A model generated the notes under the pieces. It saw nothing but the letters and a program-made list of their open reading frames with translations. It had not been told where the DNA came from and searched no databases. A DNA stretch of 64,000 bases from Thuidium tamariscinum (taxonomy: Eukaryota; Streptophyta; Bryopsida; Hypnales; Thuidiaceae). Below are positions 22,033 through 33,690 of this stretch, in pieces. The stretch's first letter is position 1; every line of letters begins with the position of its first letter. Made by a program: the position numbers and the translations under genes. The stretch is from contig OX344756.2 in assembly GCA_947034885.2 (NCBI GenBank), positions 23,171,489 through 23,235,488 on the forward strand, read 5' to 3'.

Positions 22033-22562
22033 TGTTGGAAATACAATACATATCTCGTATCTAGTACATTGAACAATGAACAGTTGTGACTCTTAGCAAA
22101 TAGAAAGTCACAAACTCTTCTATATAATTGTAGAAGATGATGCATAAGAGGATTTTCAGCTGCAGTAAGAGACTGCGAGTTCCCAGACGCTGGGAACGCA
22201 TTGGGAACTCTGGGAACGCGATGCTGATGTGGTCGAGCGACTGCCACGTCAGAAAAAATATTTTTTTATTAATTTTTATTAAATATTAAATATTTTTAAA
22301 ATATTTTTTTGAAAAAAAAAATATTTTTTTAAATCGTTTTTTCTCTCTTTAATACATTCTGAAGGTTTTTGGAAAAAAAAAAATTTTAATTTTTTTTTTT
22401 CAAAATTCAAAAATTCAGACCAGCAGGGTGCTGGTCTGCAGCAGTGGGAACAATTTCGGGGAACACCCCTGAAACGGTCTCTTGGGGGCCCAGAAATCCT
22501 CTTATGTTTATATATATAATTATATTACATTCAAGTTTCTACTGCTTCCTAGATTTCTAACA
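22033..22562 (+). repeat. 3' LTR of the Ty1-copia element
   Basis: A purine tract AGTGGGAG is followed by TGTTGGAAATAC, a typical copia LTR start. The LTR ends ...TTTCTAACA at 22562, giving the TG...CA boundaries. About 364 of its 530 bases are a later MITE (22143-22506), so the original LTR was only about 166 bp. The 5-bp flank after it is ACTCG; its partner is outside the window. Confidence 0.75.
22143..22506. mobile_element. 364-bp MITE inserted in the copia LTR
   Basis: The ends are inverted CATAAGAGGATTT. The interior has a GGGAACGC/TGGGAACTC-rich part, an A/T-rich centre, and AGACCAGCAGGGTGCTGGTCT near the other end. A second copy of exactly the same length lies at 31225-31588 in the opposite orientation. 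I could not settle the target duplication. Confidence 0.72.
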
Positions 22563-22564
22563 AC

Positions 22565-23044
22565 TCGGGCTCCCAATCCACTAGTCTCGCTCTCGCCGCG
22601 TCGCTACTCCTGGTGCTCTTTGCATCGACAACTCCCAGTGCCCAAGCCGAGGCCCGAGCGCGAACATGGTCCACGACTCCCAAGGCCGTCTCTCCGATGA
22701 GCTTCGTGAATGTGACATTCGTAAGCAACTTGACGGAGACTCTGAACATGACCATCGGGGTGCACCCGTCCGGCACGCCCTAGTCCACCGCGTTGGTGCC
22801 TGGAGCGAGCGCGACATTGCCGGTGGACGTGGAGGGGCCGCTGCAGTTCCAGGTGAACAACGCGCTCTACATCGACTCTACAAGTGGAGAAGCAGGCGTC
22901 TTGGAAAGCTTGCTGGCGGAGGTTGGGGTGCTGAGCATTGGGGTGGTGAATGGGCCGTGCGCGACTGGGCAGGCCGGGCTCACTCTCTACGGTTACGCGG
23001 ACGAGAAGCTCGTCAACCCTAACGGGTGCGACGTGCTCCAGTGA
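22565..23044 (+). pseudogene. 3' part of a host-like gene for a small secreted protein
   Basis: An open frame in GC-rich sequence begins right at the copia LTR boundary, so its start codon is lost or outside the window. It opens with a hydrophobic signal-peptide-like stretch (LALAASLLLVLFA, then SAQA as a likely cleavage site), followed by about 120 residues ending in NPNGCDVLQ and TGA at 23042-23044. The mature part is hydrophobic and beta-rich, with NVT and NLT/NMT N-glycosylation-type sites and two cysteines. One in-frame TAG (22781-22783) interrupts it, probably from CAG. I do not recognise the family. Composition differs sharply from neighbouring transposon sequence, which supports a host origin. 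Confidence 0.6.
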
Positions 23045-23059
23045 TGGATGGATTGGGTC

Positions 23060-23940
23060 CAAACCCATGCTAGTCGTCCGAAGCATTGATAAATGAATAG
23101 TATAGATCTGTAATTGAAATCAGGGCGTGTGCATTTCCTTGCAATTGTATTCCATCGGTGTTAATTTATGAGCTAGTGCAGAATGAGGTTAACGATGTAT
23201 CTGGCCACTCTCGTGGATTACGAGGACGGTGGGCTCACCAAACACATGGGGTGTGGGATATGCCGTGCGCACGTCAGTGATTGATGCATGCAATAGGTTG
23301 ATTGTTGATTATTTCTGAATAAAGTCATCCGAAGCGACATAATGAAATCTGATAGATCAGGGATTGACGGTGCATTTTCTTGCAATTATAGTCTGTGTAC
23401 TAGTACAGAATGTTGTGGAGGTATTCACTCTCATGGATTAATTATACGCGGACGGTGATCAGTGGACTTACCATCCCCATGGGGTCGATCTGTCGTGTGC
23501 CAGTGACATGGTGGGTGGATTATTTCAATTCTGCATCAGGTTGTCCAAAGCAACAGAAATGAATATGCTAAATCAAGGTGCGTTTTCTTGCAATTCTATT
23601 CCCCCGGAGTATTCCATGTGCAAGTACAGAGTGATGTTGAGGTATTCACTAGCTCGATCTCATGGATCACGCTTGCGAGACGCTCGTCAACACCTTCAAG
23701 GTGCGTCGTGCGTTAGTGAATTATGATGCAGTTGGTCAATTCATTTCTAAATCAAGTCATTTAAAGCAACACAAACAAATCTGTATAAATCTGTAGGATT
23801 CGGGCGAATGTTCTTGTAATGTGCGAGTGTAGAATTCATGTTCTTGAGGAGGTTTTCTCTCTTGTGGAATACGCGGCTGGTGTACGCGCTCACCAACAAC
23901 GTTGGATGCATGTGCCGTGCGCCGAGTGATTTTGTTGATT
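23060..23940 (+). repeat. Four degenerate tandem copies of the gene 3' end plus 3' UTR
   Basis: Units of about 215-250 bases start near 23071, 23324, 23540 and 23756 with (T)CCGAAGCA or CCAAAGCAACA. Each contains a TTCTTGCAATT segment and a closing segment (for example TACGAGGACGGTGGGCTCACC) that aligns to the last codons of the gene at 22565-23044 (TACGCGGACGAGAAGCTCGT). The array is cut by the CACTA element at 23944. Confidence 0.65.
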
Positions 23941-25737
23941 ATGCACTATAAGAAACCCGTGTTTTTTTTGGTGTCAGGCCAAAAACATAACACGTTAAAA
24001 AAATCATTATGTGTTTTATAGAACATTGGGATGTCCGATGAGTGAAGGCTAAAAATAGAGAGGATTTAATTAGATGTTGTAAAAAACATGCTAAATTATA
24101 GCCACAACAAATTGGTGTTATTCAAAACAATGATGTAGTTTAAAACATGGTTGTCAACATAAAGATGTTTTTAAGATCATCTAAGAAAACATTCATAGCC
24201 ACGTCATCATTGTTGGTCAAACTTAATTAAAGTAATTAACAAAATATTAGTTCGGTCAGAGGTAAAATGACTGACCGGGTTAAAAAAGAAGAAAACGGGC
24301 AGGTGGTGTGGAAAATTATATGACGTGGCATCTAATGTGGCCCGATGACATGGAAATTATGTGACATGGACACATTATGCTGACGTGGCATGCCACGTCA
24401 GCAACCATGAAAGACCTATGTTACAACTTTGGATGTTTTTTTAAACCTCATACTAGACATAAAGATGTTTTTAAAGACATCACTTTCAGCAAAATCGTTA
24501 TTTACTATTTGCAATTGTAATATCAAAACATATGTTATATACTGTGCAATACATAACATCAAAAAGGACAAACAAACCTTATATAAGCTATTGGAGACAT
24601 CTTTTTTTGATGTAAGCGTGACTATAACATGATCATCAACAAGGGCTTTCATAAGTTGAGAACATCCGTATTTTTTTTTTTGTTGAGCATATTTTTTACT
24701 TATTAAAAACATTTTTCCTTATAATTTCAATTACAATATTTTCTTAGTAAGGAAAAGAACATCCATGTTTTTCATTATTCAAATTAGAATATTTTTTGGT
24801 AAAAATTTAAAAAAATTTAATTTATTCATGGCATTATTTCAATTGAATATTGTCTTTAGGGAATCTGGGACACTTATATTTTGTATTATTGTGGTCGAGT
24901 ATTTCTTTTATTACAAGATAGAGTAACCCCATTTTCTTTTTCTTTTTTACTATAATTGCATGCAAGGGCTCTAAAGAAGAAGAACAACATAGTTTGTATT
25001 TTTTGCACTATTAATTACAATTGCATATTTTTCTTGTACTAATAAGAACATCCATATTTAAAAAAATCAAAGGTAAGTATTTTCTTCTATATAAGATTGG
25101 AGAATTTCAATTTCTTCCTTTATGACAATAGAAAATTCTCTTCAAATTAATAAGCACACAATTCATATTCTTTTCACTATTTGAAGTTCAATATTGTCTC
25201 TTCACAAATCTAAACATCCATTTTTCTTTTTATAAATTATGCATGAGTATTAGTAACACCTACATTTTTTTTATATGCAATAACTTTAATTGACAAGATT
25301 AAAAACATACATGCCTTTTTTAAAATTTCAATACATAAAGTAATTAATTTCTTCAAGTGAATATAATAACACCTATATTTTTTCCTTTTTTAAGGCAATT
25401 GCTAGGGTAATTGACCTTTTCTTTAAGAAAAATAAGGGGTACCAAATAATCTTTTCATTATTGGAGTTTGGCTTTTCCTTTAGAAAACACCAACATTCAT
25501 TTCTTTCTTGTCTTTACAATAGGATATATCTTTACAAGACTAAGACACATTCTCTTTATAATGAGGGTGGAATAGATTTTTTATTCAAAAAATTAAGACT
25601 TGCAATATTTCTTAGTCTCACAATTGACTAAATTTCCCTTACTAAAATTATAACATTTTATATTTCTTCCTTCTCTTAGAATCGACAATTGACTACAACT
25701 TGGAAAGTTTGGGCGGAAGCATTGTTGAAAAACATAA

Positions 25738-25954
25738 CACTAAAAGAAAATTGTCAAAAATTGCGTTTTTTCCAACATAACCATGTCAAGTGGGTTGTGT
25801 TGAAAACTGCATTGTAAACGCAGTAAAAACACAAAAAAATGCAAATCTACGTTTTTTCTCCATTTTCACTGCGTTTGCAACGTAGTTTTCAACATAACCC
25901 ACTTGACATGGTTATGTTGGAAAAAACACAGTTTTTGACAAATTTCTTCTAGTG
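25738..25954. mobile_element. 217-bp palindromic CACTA-type MITE
   Basis: It starts CACTAAAAGAAAATTGTCAA and ends with the inverse ...TTTCTTCTAGTG. It is flanked by TAA on both sides (25735-25737, 25955-25957). The two arms of about 105 bases are nearly complementary over their full length, so a transcript would form one long hairpin. Confidence 0.83.
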
Positions 25955-26647
25955 TAAGAACAATGTGTAATAAAGTATAAGGTTTAATATATTCATTGCA
26001 TGTAAAATTTATAAGCAAATTATATTTATCATAAGGTGCTTTAAAATTGTGAAACATGCAAGATTATATATACTATAGAATTGGACATAATACTATAAAT
26101 TATGTGAAGAGTACATATGAAATAGTATATACAAATATGAATAACTAAAAAAAAGGTTATAGGTTACAATATGAAGCTTTAAATGTATTCATGAATGGGG
26201 TGATTTGTCATAAAATTTTGCCCATATTCCATATAGAATACTTCATTTTAAGGTACATATGATATATGTAAAAAATAATTTAAAATTTAGTATCTAAGGG
26301 AAAAAAAATGGGGTGTAAGAAAAGATTAGGGTCTATGGGAAAATAATGAGGTATAATCCCTAAAGGATAAAGGTCTTATTTTTGTGAAAAAATAAGTAAA
26401 AATTTCTATTTCTATAGCAATGAGTATAAAAATTTGAAAACTATTTTTTCTACAAATCTAACTATAGTATCTTATACCTAACTACTATGAAAGTGTGTGG
26501 AAAAAATTTCAAAATTTTTGACAATATAGATTGCAAGATCTTTACATTTAAAGTGAAAAAAACAAGTTTTTTAGCACATTGAGGGATTGGATTTTCTAAC
26601 TTTGAGCCTTCTTAACTTTAGTTTTTTGCACTATAGAGTTTTGAGCT

Positions 26648-27579
26648 TTAACCCTAAAGGACCATTGTCCCCTCGGGGGACAATTTGGAGTTCGGGCAGG
26701 TTCCATAGACCTCAATTTTTAATGAATATTTTTGAAACTTGCTCATGAGATAGGAAAACTGATTAGCTTCATGGGAATGTAATTTTTATTTCAATTGGTG
26801 ACCAGGAGCAAAAGTTATACCACAAAAAGCCCAAATTTTCATTCAGCAGGCAGAATTTTTTTTTTGCAAAAAGTCAAAATTTAATTTTTTTGATTTTTTT
26901 TTTCTAAAATAATATATTTTTGCCTACATGTGAAGCTTTGATTCACTCTATTTGGACTTATAATGAGAAAGTTATGGACAATCTTGTTTTTCGGGCAATT
27001 TAAACAATTTCTTGAAAAAATAACTTATAGGATTCATTTTTGAATGCAATTTTCACAATTTTTCAAAAAAAATTGTTGGACAAGGTTATGTTTACTTTCT
27101 AAAACAATCTCACCATTGGAATTATTGTATTTCAATCCCATCTTAGAGTTATTAACCATTTAGTTTTTCTTTCAATCTTGGACCTACATCTACTTAACAA
27201 TTTTTTAAAGAATGAAAATCACGTGTTTTTTGTGTGAAATTTTTTTCCTAGACTCTCAACTCAATTTCTTAACACAAAAAATTATAAATTCAAAGTCTAT
27301 AGTCCAATTTTTTAATACAAATTCCAATCAAAGTCATCTGAAATTGCAAACCACAGTTCAAAAAAACTTGTATTTCCAACTTTGAATGCTCATATCTTCC
27401 AATCTGTACGGTCAAACTTCATGAAATTTTAACCACTTGATCCCAATCAAGTTAAGTACAATATCCTACGATTAGATTCTTAAAAAAATATATTTTTTGT
27501 TTTCTTGGATGAATGCAACAGAAATGACAGTTTTGAGAGGTTTTTGACAGAAAAAAGGCCTTGGTCCTTTAGGGGTTAA
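26648..27579. mobile_element. 0.93-kb TTAA-flanked element, copy B, nested in the CACTA element
   Basis: Bounded by TTAACCCTAAAGGACCA and TGGTCCTTTAGGGGTTAA. It has one C fewer than copy A at the left end and nearly the same length (932 against 933 bp). The interior is collinear with 8204-9136, including a CCCTCGGGG segment just inside the left end. Confidence 0.8.
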
Positions 27580-28601
27580 ATCTTTGAAGTGTATAATTGA
27601 GTTGAGACTCTTGGGGAAAAAAAGTACAAAAAACCTTAATTTTTATTCTTAAAAAAATTGTTGTATAGAAGTAGGTATGAAATAGAGGGAAAAGTTAAAT
27701 AATTAATATATTGATGGTGGAATTAAAATACACTAATCCCAATGGTGGGATTGTTCTAGAAAGAAAAATAACCATGTGGCAATTTTTTTTTGAAAAATAG
27801 TAAAAATTTCATTCAAAATTGAATTCTACAAGTTTTTTCTTTTAAAACTAAAATTTTGAAAATTTGTTTTGTTGCCTGATCTCCCTTATTTTGAGTGATT
27901 TTGGGTATAAATTTTGTTCCTAGGCATCAATTGAAAAAAATTGTATTTCCATAAGACAATAAATATTTCTATCTTCAAGATTTAAAAGAAAGAAATCAAG
28001 ATAAAATTTGAACTCATAGGTACCTGACTACTTGCCCAAAATTCCATTTGTCCCTCAAAGTAAAATGGTCTTTTAGGAGATAAATAATATATTCTATTTT
28101 AAAATGACCACCAAAAAAATTACAATTACTAATATGATGCAATTAATTAAACACCTACATTTATCTTTAATAAAAAAATACTATGTCTTTTCATGAATTT
28201 TGCAAGGTAAGTAGTCCCCTTTTAAATAAGTCATTACTATAGGTGTATGCAAAATGTAAGAGAGTGCCACTTCTTAGGACTATATGAGTCTTCAACAAGA
28301 TAAAGAAAATTCCCCATTGTTCTCTTTTTTCATAATTATTTTGCAATTGATTTTTAATAGAGAGTAATTTTTTGCAATTTTTCATTCTTGTTTATAACAA
28401 TTTTTTTATCTAACATAGTAATGTACGAGTGTGTTACTTTTAATTCTATAAAGTATTCCAGTATTTCAAAAAAATTTAACTAATTACATTAAGCAAATAA
28501 AAATATTGATAATTCCAAACACAAACTTTCAAAGTTGTAAAATCTTTTTATATTTTTAAAGAAGGTAGATTGCTTAAATGTTATGTAAATTTACATAAAG
28601 A

Positions 28602-28640
28602 TACATATATATATATATATACATATATATAGATAGATAC
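28602..28640 (+). repeat. (TA)n microsatellite
   Basis: A short TA/CATA/GATA dinucleotide-tetranucleotide run inside the CACTA interior. Confidence 0.8.
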
Positions 28641-31224
28641 TTATTTACTTATAAATACTTATACATAAGGAGTACATTTAAATGCTTGAAAAAAATATGA
28701 ATAGATTTTACTACTTTGAAAGTTTACGTTTTGAATTGTTGACATTTTTTCTTGTTTACAATAATTAATTATGAATTTTTCAAGTAAAAGAGATACATTA
28801 TAAAGATAAAAATAACTTCTTCATCCCTATATTATATAAGACAAAAATGTTTAAAAATTCAACAAAACATTCTAAAATGTAACTTCATATTGAAAGTTTA
28901 TTTTCATTAATTGTTGATGCAATAGTCATCTAAATGTGATCTCTATAACTATTTGAATTAAAAAAACGTGTTATTTCAATTCATTTTTCAACCTTTTTTA
29001 AAATACATACCACTTGTTATTTGAGATGAAAGTTTTTGGCAATAGAAACTTATAGTTATTATTAGATGAAGCTCAAAATTGTAGGTTGAAATTCATGTTT
29101 ATTAAAAAGATATCTCTTTTAGGATGTAGAGATAAAATTCTAAAACAAATGCCTTTGTTTGAATGTTGTGAACAACATGAACATGTCCATTGAGACATCA
29201 TGTACAAAAATATAACAAGGAATGTCATGTCTTCTACAACATCACTAGTTTTGAAAGAATGTTAGATTTAATGTCAATGAAAATGTCAATGAAAATGTCA
29301 AAAATACGCCAAAGAAATTGCCCCTTCCAATCAGTCTCTTAAATTTGCCCATAACTTTTTGTTAAAGACTTGAAATCTAAAACAAATTTTTGGAGATGAA
29401 ACTTAGCTTAAATCACCAATTTTTCTTAGTTGAAAGTATTTAAAAAAAAGTTGTTCTACTATGCCTAAATCTGGTCTAAAAATGCACTTGTAACCCCAAT
29501 TTCTGCATTTTAGCACATTGTCCCATATGGTTTGTCATACCTTCCACCCTCGAACATGTATAAAGAGCTTCAGTTTTTTCCTTACATACTCAAAGGCAAA
29601 TGCCTTTTGAGGTGAAATATGGTGTATATTGTAATGTGTAAATTGTATGGAGTATTAAATATGATATATGGTGTGTGTATGATGTATTGTATATGATATA
29701 TGGAATATTGTAAGTGATGTATGGAATTTTGTATGCAGTGTACAGTGTATTAAATGATGTTTCAATGGACATGACATGCTTTAGTGAACATTATACTTGC
29801 ATTGCATATATATTTGGTGATTATTTTTAAATTCATATGTGCATTATGGTGGAGAGATAGGACTATATATATTGACACCATGTTCTGCATTGCACTCAAT
29901 TACTAGGATGTTAAACATGACATTATTTTTTTCACCTGAATTAAATTAGACAATCGTATATTCATTTATTAAGAAATGTCAACATTTAAATTAACATTGC
30001 AAAACATCTTGATGTTCAAGTTGATGTCTCAAAAATCATCTCATAAAATGTGTGGATGTCTAAGCTAACATCCCAAAAATCATGAAAATGTCTTAGTTGA
30101 CATCTCTAAAAATAGTTTGATATTTTCAAGTGGTAGAAAATTGTGCTGACGTGGCATGCCACCTTAGCATATTTGGATGCCACATCATCAAATTTTTGAT
30201 TGCCACGTGGCATGCCATGTCATTGCCATGTCATGTGCCACATCATCGACGGGCAATGGATGAAAAATCTTCCATGATGGCATTCTCATACTTAGGTGGT
30301 AGCCACATGGCAAATTTTGAGGCCCCCGTTGACCAGTGTTTTTTTTATGTCCAAGGCTTAACATGTCATGTTTTCATTACCATAGCATGTTTTTGGCACG
30401 TCAAAATTAACTCAAGTAAATCAATGTCCGTTTTGACGTAGTAAAACATCACATACAACATTCCAATGTCAAATCTGTTGTTTTTCTTGACACAAAAAAA
30501 AACACGGGTTTCTTATAGTGATGTTCTTGTATGGCTGAATGGCACAACATTCTATGAAAATGACACAACATTTTGTTAAAATGGCATTGAATATGCCAAA
30601 AATGACGCATAATTTTATTAAAATGACACAACATTTCATTAAAATGACACAACATTTCATTAAAATGATATAACATTTCATTAAACTGATATAAATGCAC
30701 CAAAAATGGTCAAAAAAACACCACCATTTTAATGAAATTCACCATCTCGATGCATTGTGTGTTGGAGATTATGTTGAATCAAATATAATAACATACATTG
30801 ACAAGTAACTACATGATTATGAGAGGCTTAAGTTTGTCTTTATAGTATTGGCTTACTTTCAAACAAAACAACTACTCAAACTTCCTCATTGTAGTTTTTG
30901 TCTTTGCAAAGCCTTTCTTCCAATCTAAAGCCAACAAGCAATCATGTTAGGAGAGGCATTGTCAATGTAGTATTGACTCACTATTCAAGGTATCTAGTTA
31001 AACTTCTTCATGATAGTTTTCAAGTGACTTTTCCTTTAGTCCATATTCAATAAATTTATTAGGTCCACATTTTGGTAGTACAAATGCATCATATTATTGA
31101 CATATCATTACAAGAGAAAGGTGTGTTTTAAGTATAGTCCTAGAGATAACATTTTAGGTAATGACTTTCTTAAGAGACTTTAAGTAAAAAATTTAGTGTA
31201 AAAGATTTCTGCAGTGTATCCACA

Positions 31225-31588
31225 CATAAGAGGATTTTATGGGCCTCTGGAAGACTATTTCGGGATTGTTCCCTGAAATTGTTCCCAGTACTGCAGACCA
31301 GCCCCTGCTGGTCTGAAATTTTGAATTTCGAAAAAAAAAATTAAAAATTTATTTTTTTCAAGAATTTCAGAATGTCTTAAAAGGCAAAAAACTGATTTAA
31401 AAAAAATTGAGAATTTTTTTTAAAAAAAATTTAATAATTAATTAATTTAATTAAATAAATAACCTTATCTGATGTGGTAGTTGCTCAACCATATCAGCAT
31501 GATGATGTGGCAGCATTCCCAGAGTTCCCATAGCGTTCCCAGCATTCGGGAACTTGCAGTTTTCTAAACGGACAAAAATCCTCTTATG
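31225..31588. mobile_element. 364-bp MITE, second copy
   Basis: Same length, same CATAAGAGGATTT ends and same internal AGACCAG...CTGGTCT hairpin as 22143-22506, but inverted and more A/T-substituted in the GC-rich parts. Confidence 0.72.
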
Positions 31589-32048
31589 TAGTTTGAAATT
31601 GTCTTAATAAACATTTGTGCTTGATTTTCCATTTTAAACTATCATTTTCTATTTCAATAGGTCTCATTGATAGTAGAAAGAGGTTTTCAAATTCTCTCAA
31701 TGTGTAATTTTTTTGGACATTATATGAATAAGCTATAGAAATTTTCAAGATTTAATGTATAGGCTAGAGTTTTCAAAATTTCCTCTAATCGTCAAGTTTT
31801 GGAAGTGCACACTGAAAATAAGAGTTCATTAGGGTAGGTTTTTCAATATTGAGAGTCAAAATTAATAGTTATCTTATCCAATTAGAGTAGGAATATTAGT
31901 GGTGAGCAATGTAATTGAGTCATAAGTAGCTTGCTAGACAATTTTTCTTGAAGTTAACTCAAATTTTTTTAAAGTAGCTTTAGAATATTCTATCCCTGCC
32001 AAGTGATTTTTTATGTGGAGTTTAATGATAGAGGGAGTCACAACAAGA

Positions 32049-32381
32049 TTAAGGTAGAAGGCTCTTAAATGGAACGGGTTCTAAAATGGTGCCCTACCTT
32101 AAATGTACAGTGGTTGTACATGTTGCTTTTTCATAGCCTTCAGCAGTGTACTGCGAGTGTACATTGTAGCTAGGGCACCATTTTACAGCCTTATGCCTTT
32201 TCAACTTCAAAATTTGATAACTAATTCAAAAGATCTCAAAAAAATATGAAACGACTTGGGTTAGATGTCAATTCTACTTGTTTTTCAAGGAAAATTTACT
32301 GAAAAATATTTCTAAAGGTTTTACCTCCCTGAAATTCTGTTTCAGCCCTTAGATGGTCCATTATAGGACCTCTTACCTTAA
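32049..32381. mobile_element. 333-bp MITE with TTAAGGTA ends
   Basis: The left end is TTAAGGTAGAAGGCTC; the right end, read inwards, is TTAAGGTAAGAGGTCC. TTAA may be the duplicated target. An internal stem pairs TGGTGCCCTACCT with AGCTAGGGCACCA around a TGTACA-rich loop. Related copies lie at 33362-33690, 51606-51942, 53384-53678 and 58276-58606, with a fragment at 60374-60560. Confidence 0.7.
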
Positions 32382-33361
32382 AGGAGTTGGGAGCAAGAAG
32401 CCTTACTCATTCTCTTGGATAAGTACAAGATTCTTGAGCAAGCCTTTGGTGAAGGATTCTCTGGTTCTCAACTCAACTCAGGGGGGACTTCTCAGAGAAT
32501 CAAAGAATATGACATCCGTCTGGGATGGAGGGCTGAGCTGTTGCAGTTATATACAAGCAAGTACTGTATGACAAACTTGTACGTCTCCAATTTTGTAGAT
32601 AAGATTTCAGCAACACGAAGTAAACTGTATCCATAAGCTTTCCTGCCTTCAAAAGACAGTGACTTGCAAAGCTTAGCATTACTTGATTACTAGTTGTGAC
32701 CCCGCAGGAGCTAGCAGAGAATTGAATACCCAACGATTTCGATTTGTGAGATAGACGATCCATTTCAATTCCACCAGACACTTCATATAGTCATGTCGGT
32801 GTTTCAGACAAGTCTTAACCTTCTTCTCGACAGAGTCTGACACTTTAACCACCCTTGTTTTGTTTGTTATTTTTTTCGGTGACGAAAGTCACAAGGGCCA
32901 AGCCGGCCCATGATTGTTTGAGTTTGTGACTTTCAAAGACATGCAATCGACAAATTGACGGAGACATTAGCCTTACAGTACAGTAGCATCTCAGAATCGA
33001 AGACATCTACCCAAGGTGCCGAAATCATCGCTTTGCCTTCCAGAGTCTGAAAAGCCAAGATGCGGCAGGTCTCTAAAATGTGCCTCTGCTAGTAACTAAA
33101 TTTTGACATGATATTGAAAATAGTCGAACCCTGAACCCAGTAAGAATCTTAGAAATATTCCAATTGAACAGACAGGATCGTACAACAATTTGATCAAGGA
33201 TTCTGGCTGCAAAGCATCTCTGCTTGGGATCAGAGGAATGTTCGAAGCGAAATTCGGTGGGGGGAGGTACAGTATAGCGCTGCGGGTCTTGCCGTGGAAC
33301 GGTGGGCACCCCAAAATGCGCCACTGAACCCTAAACCACCGTCTTCATGATGTGTAAGGGG
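32382..33361. other. Lower-repeat stretch, no confirmed gene
   Basis: This is less AT-rich than its surroundings, with short open frames on both strands (for example 32415-32636 plus and 32500-32781 minus). None shows a domain I recognise or a convincing exon series. It could be decayed retroelement or low-copy intergenic sequence. Confidence 0.4.
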
Positions 33362-33690
33362 GGAGGCTCAAAAACTGCGCAGGCTCTAAAATCAACCATC
33401 TTCTGAAATGTACATTATTTGTACATGCTGCTTTTACATCTTTACAGGATTGTGCAAACAATTTACATTTGAGGGGGTCAGCTGTTTAAGAGCCCTATGT
33501 CATTTTGACTTCAAAAAATCATAACTAATTCTACAGAGCTTCAAAAAATATGAAACAACTTGGATTAGATGTCAATTCTACCTGTCTTTCAAGAAAATTT
33601 ACTGAAAAATAATTCAAGAAGTTTCACCTCCCCAAAATTCACTTTCAGCTCTTAGATGGGTGCCTTATGGACCTCCATTACATCCCTAAA
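33362..33690. mobile_element. Diverged copy of the TTAAGGTA MITE family
   Basis: Shares the TGTACATTATTTGTACATG core, the AAAATATGAAACAACTTGG segment and the CTTAGATGGGTGCC right-hand part with 32049-32381. The ends are worn. Confidence 0.6.

Larger units (their letters stand above)
23944..30520. mobile_element. 6.6-kb non-autonomous CACTA (En/Spm-type) element
   Basis: The ends are CACTATAAGAAACCCGTG at 23944 and its inverse ending ...CTTATAGTG at 30520. They are flanked by the 3-bp duplication ATG (23941-23943 and 30521-30523). A matching poly-T/A tract and TTGACAC follow the terminal motif on both sides. Subterminal sequence on both sides carries TGACGTGGCATGCCACGTCA (near 24370) or a close variant (near 30144). 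No transposase frame is present. The interior is AT-rich and contains a CACTA-type MITE (25738-25954), a TTAA-type element (26648-27579), and otherwise nothing I can assign. Confidence 0.87.

Noticed and set aside
24416-24712. 98-codon frame as a CACTA gene product
   Set aside because: AT-rich with no transposase motif and no splice pattern; isolated in subterminal repeat sequence.
32353-32781. Short plus and minus frames as a host gene
   Set aside because: No domain, no exon series and opposite-strand frames of similar length.
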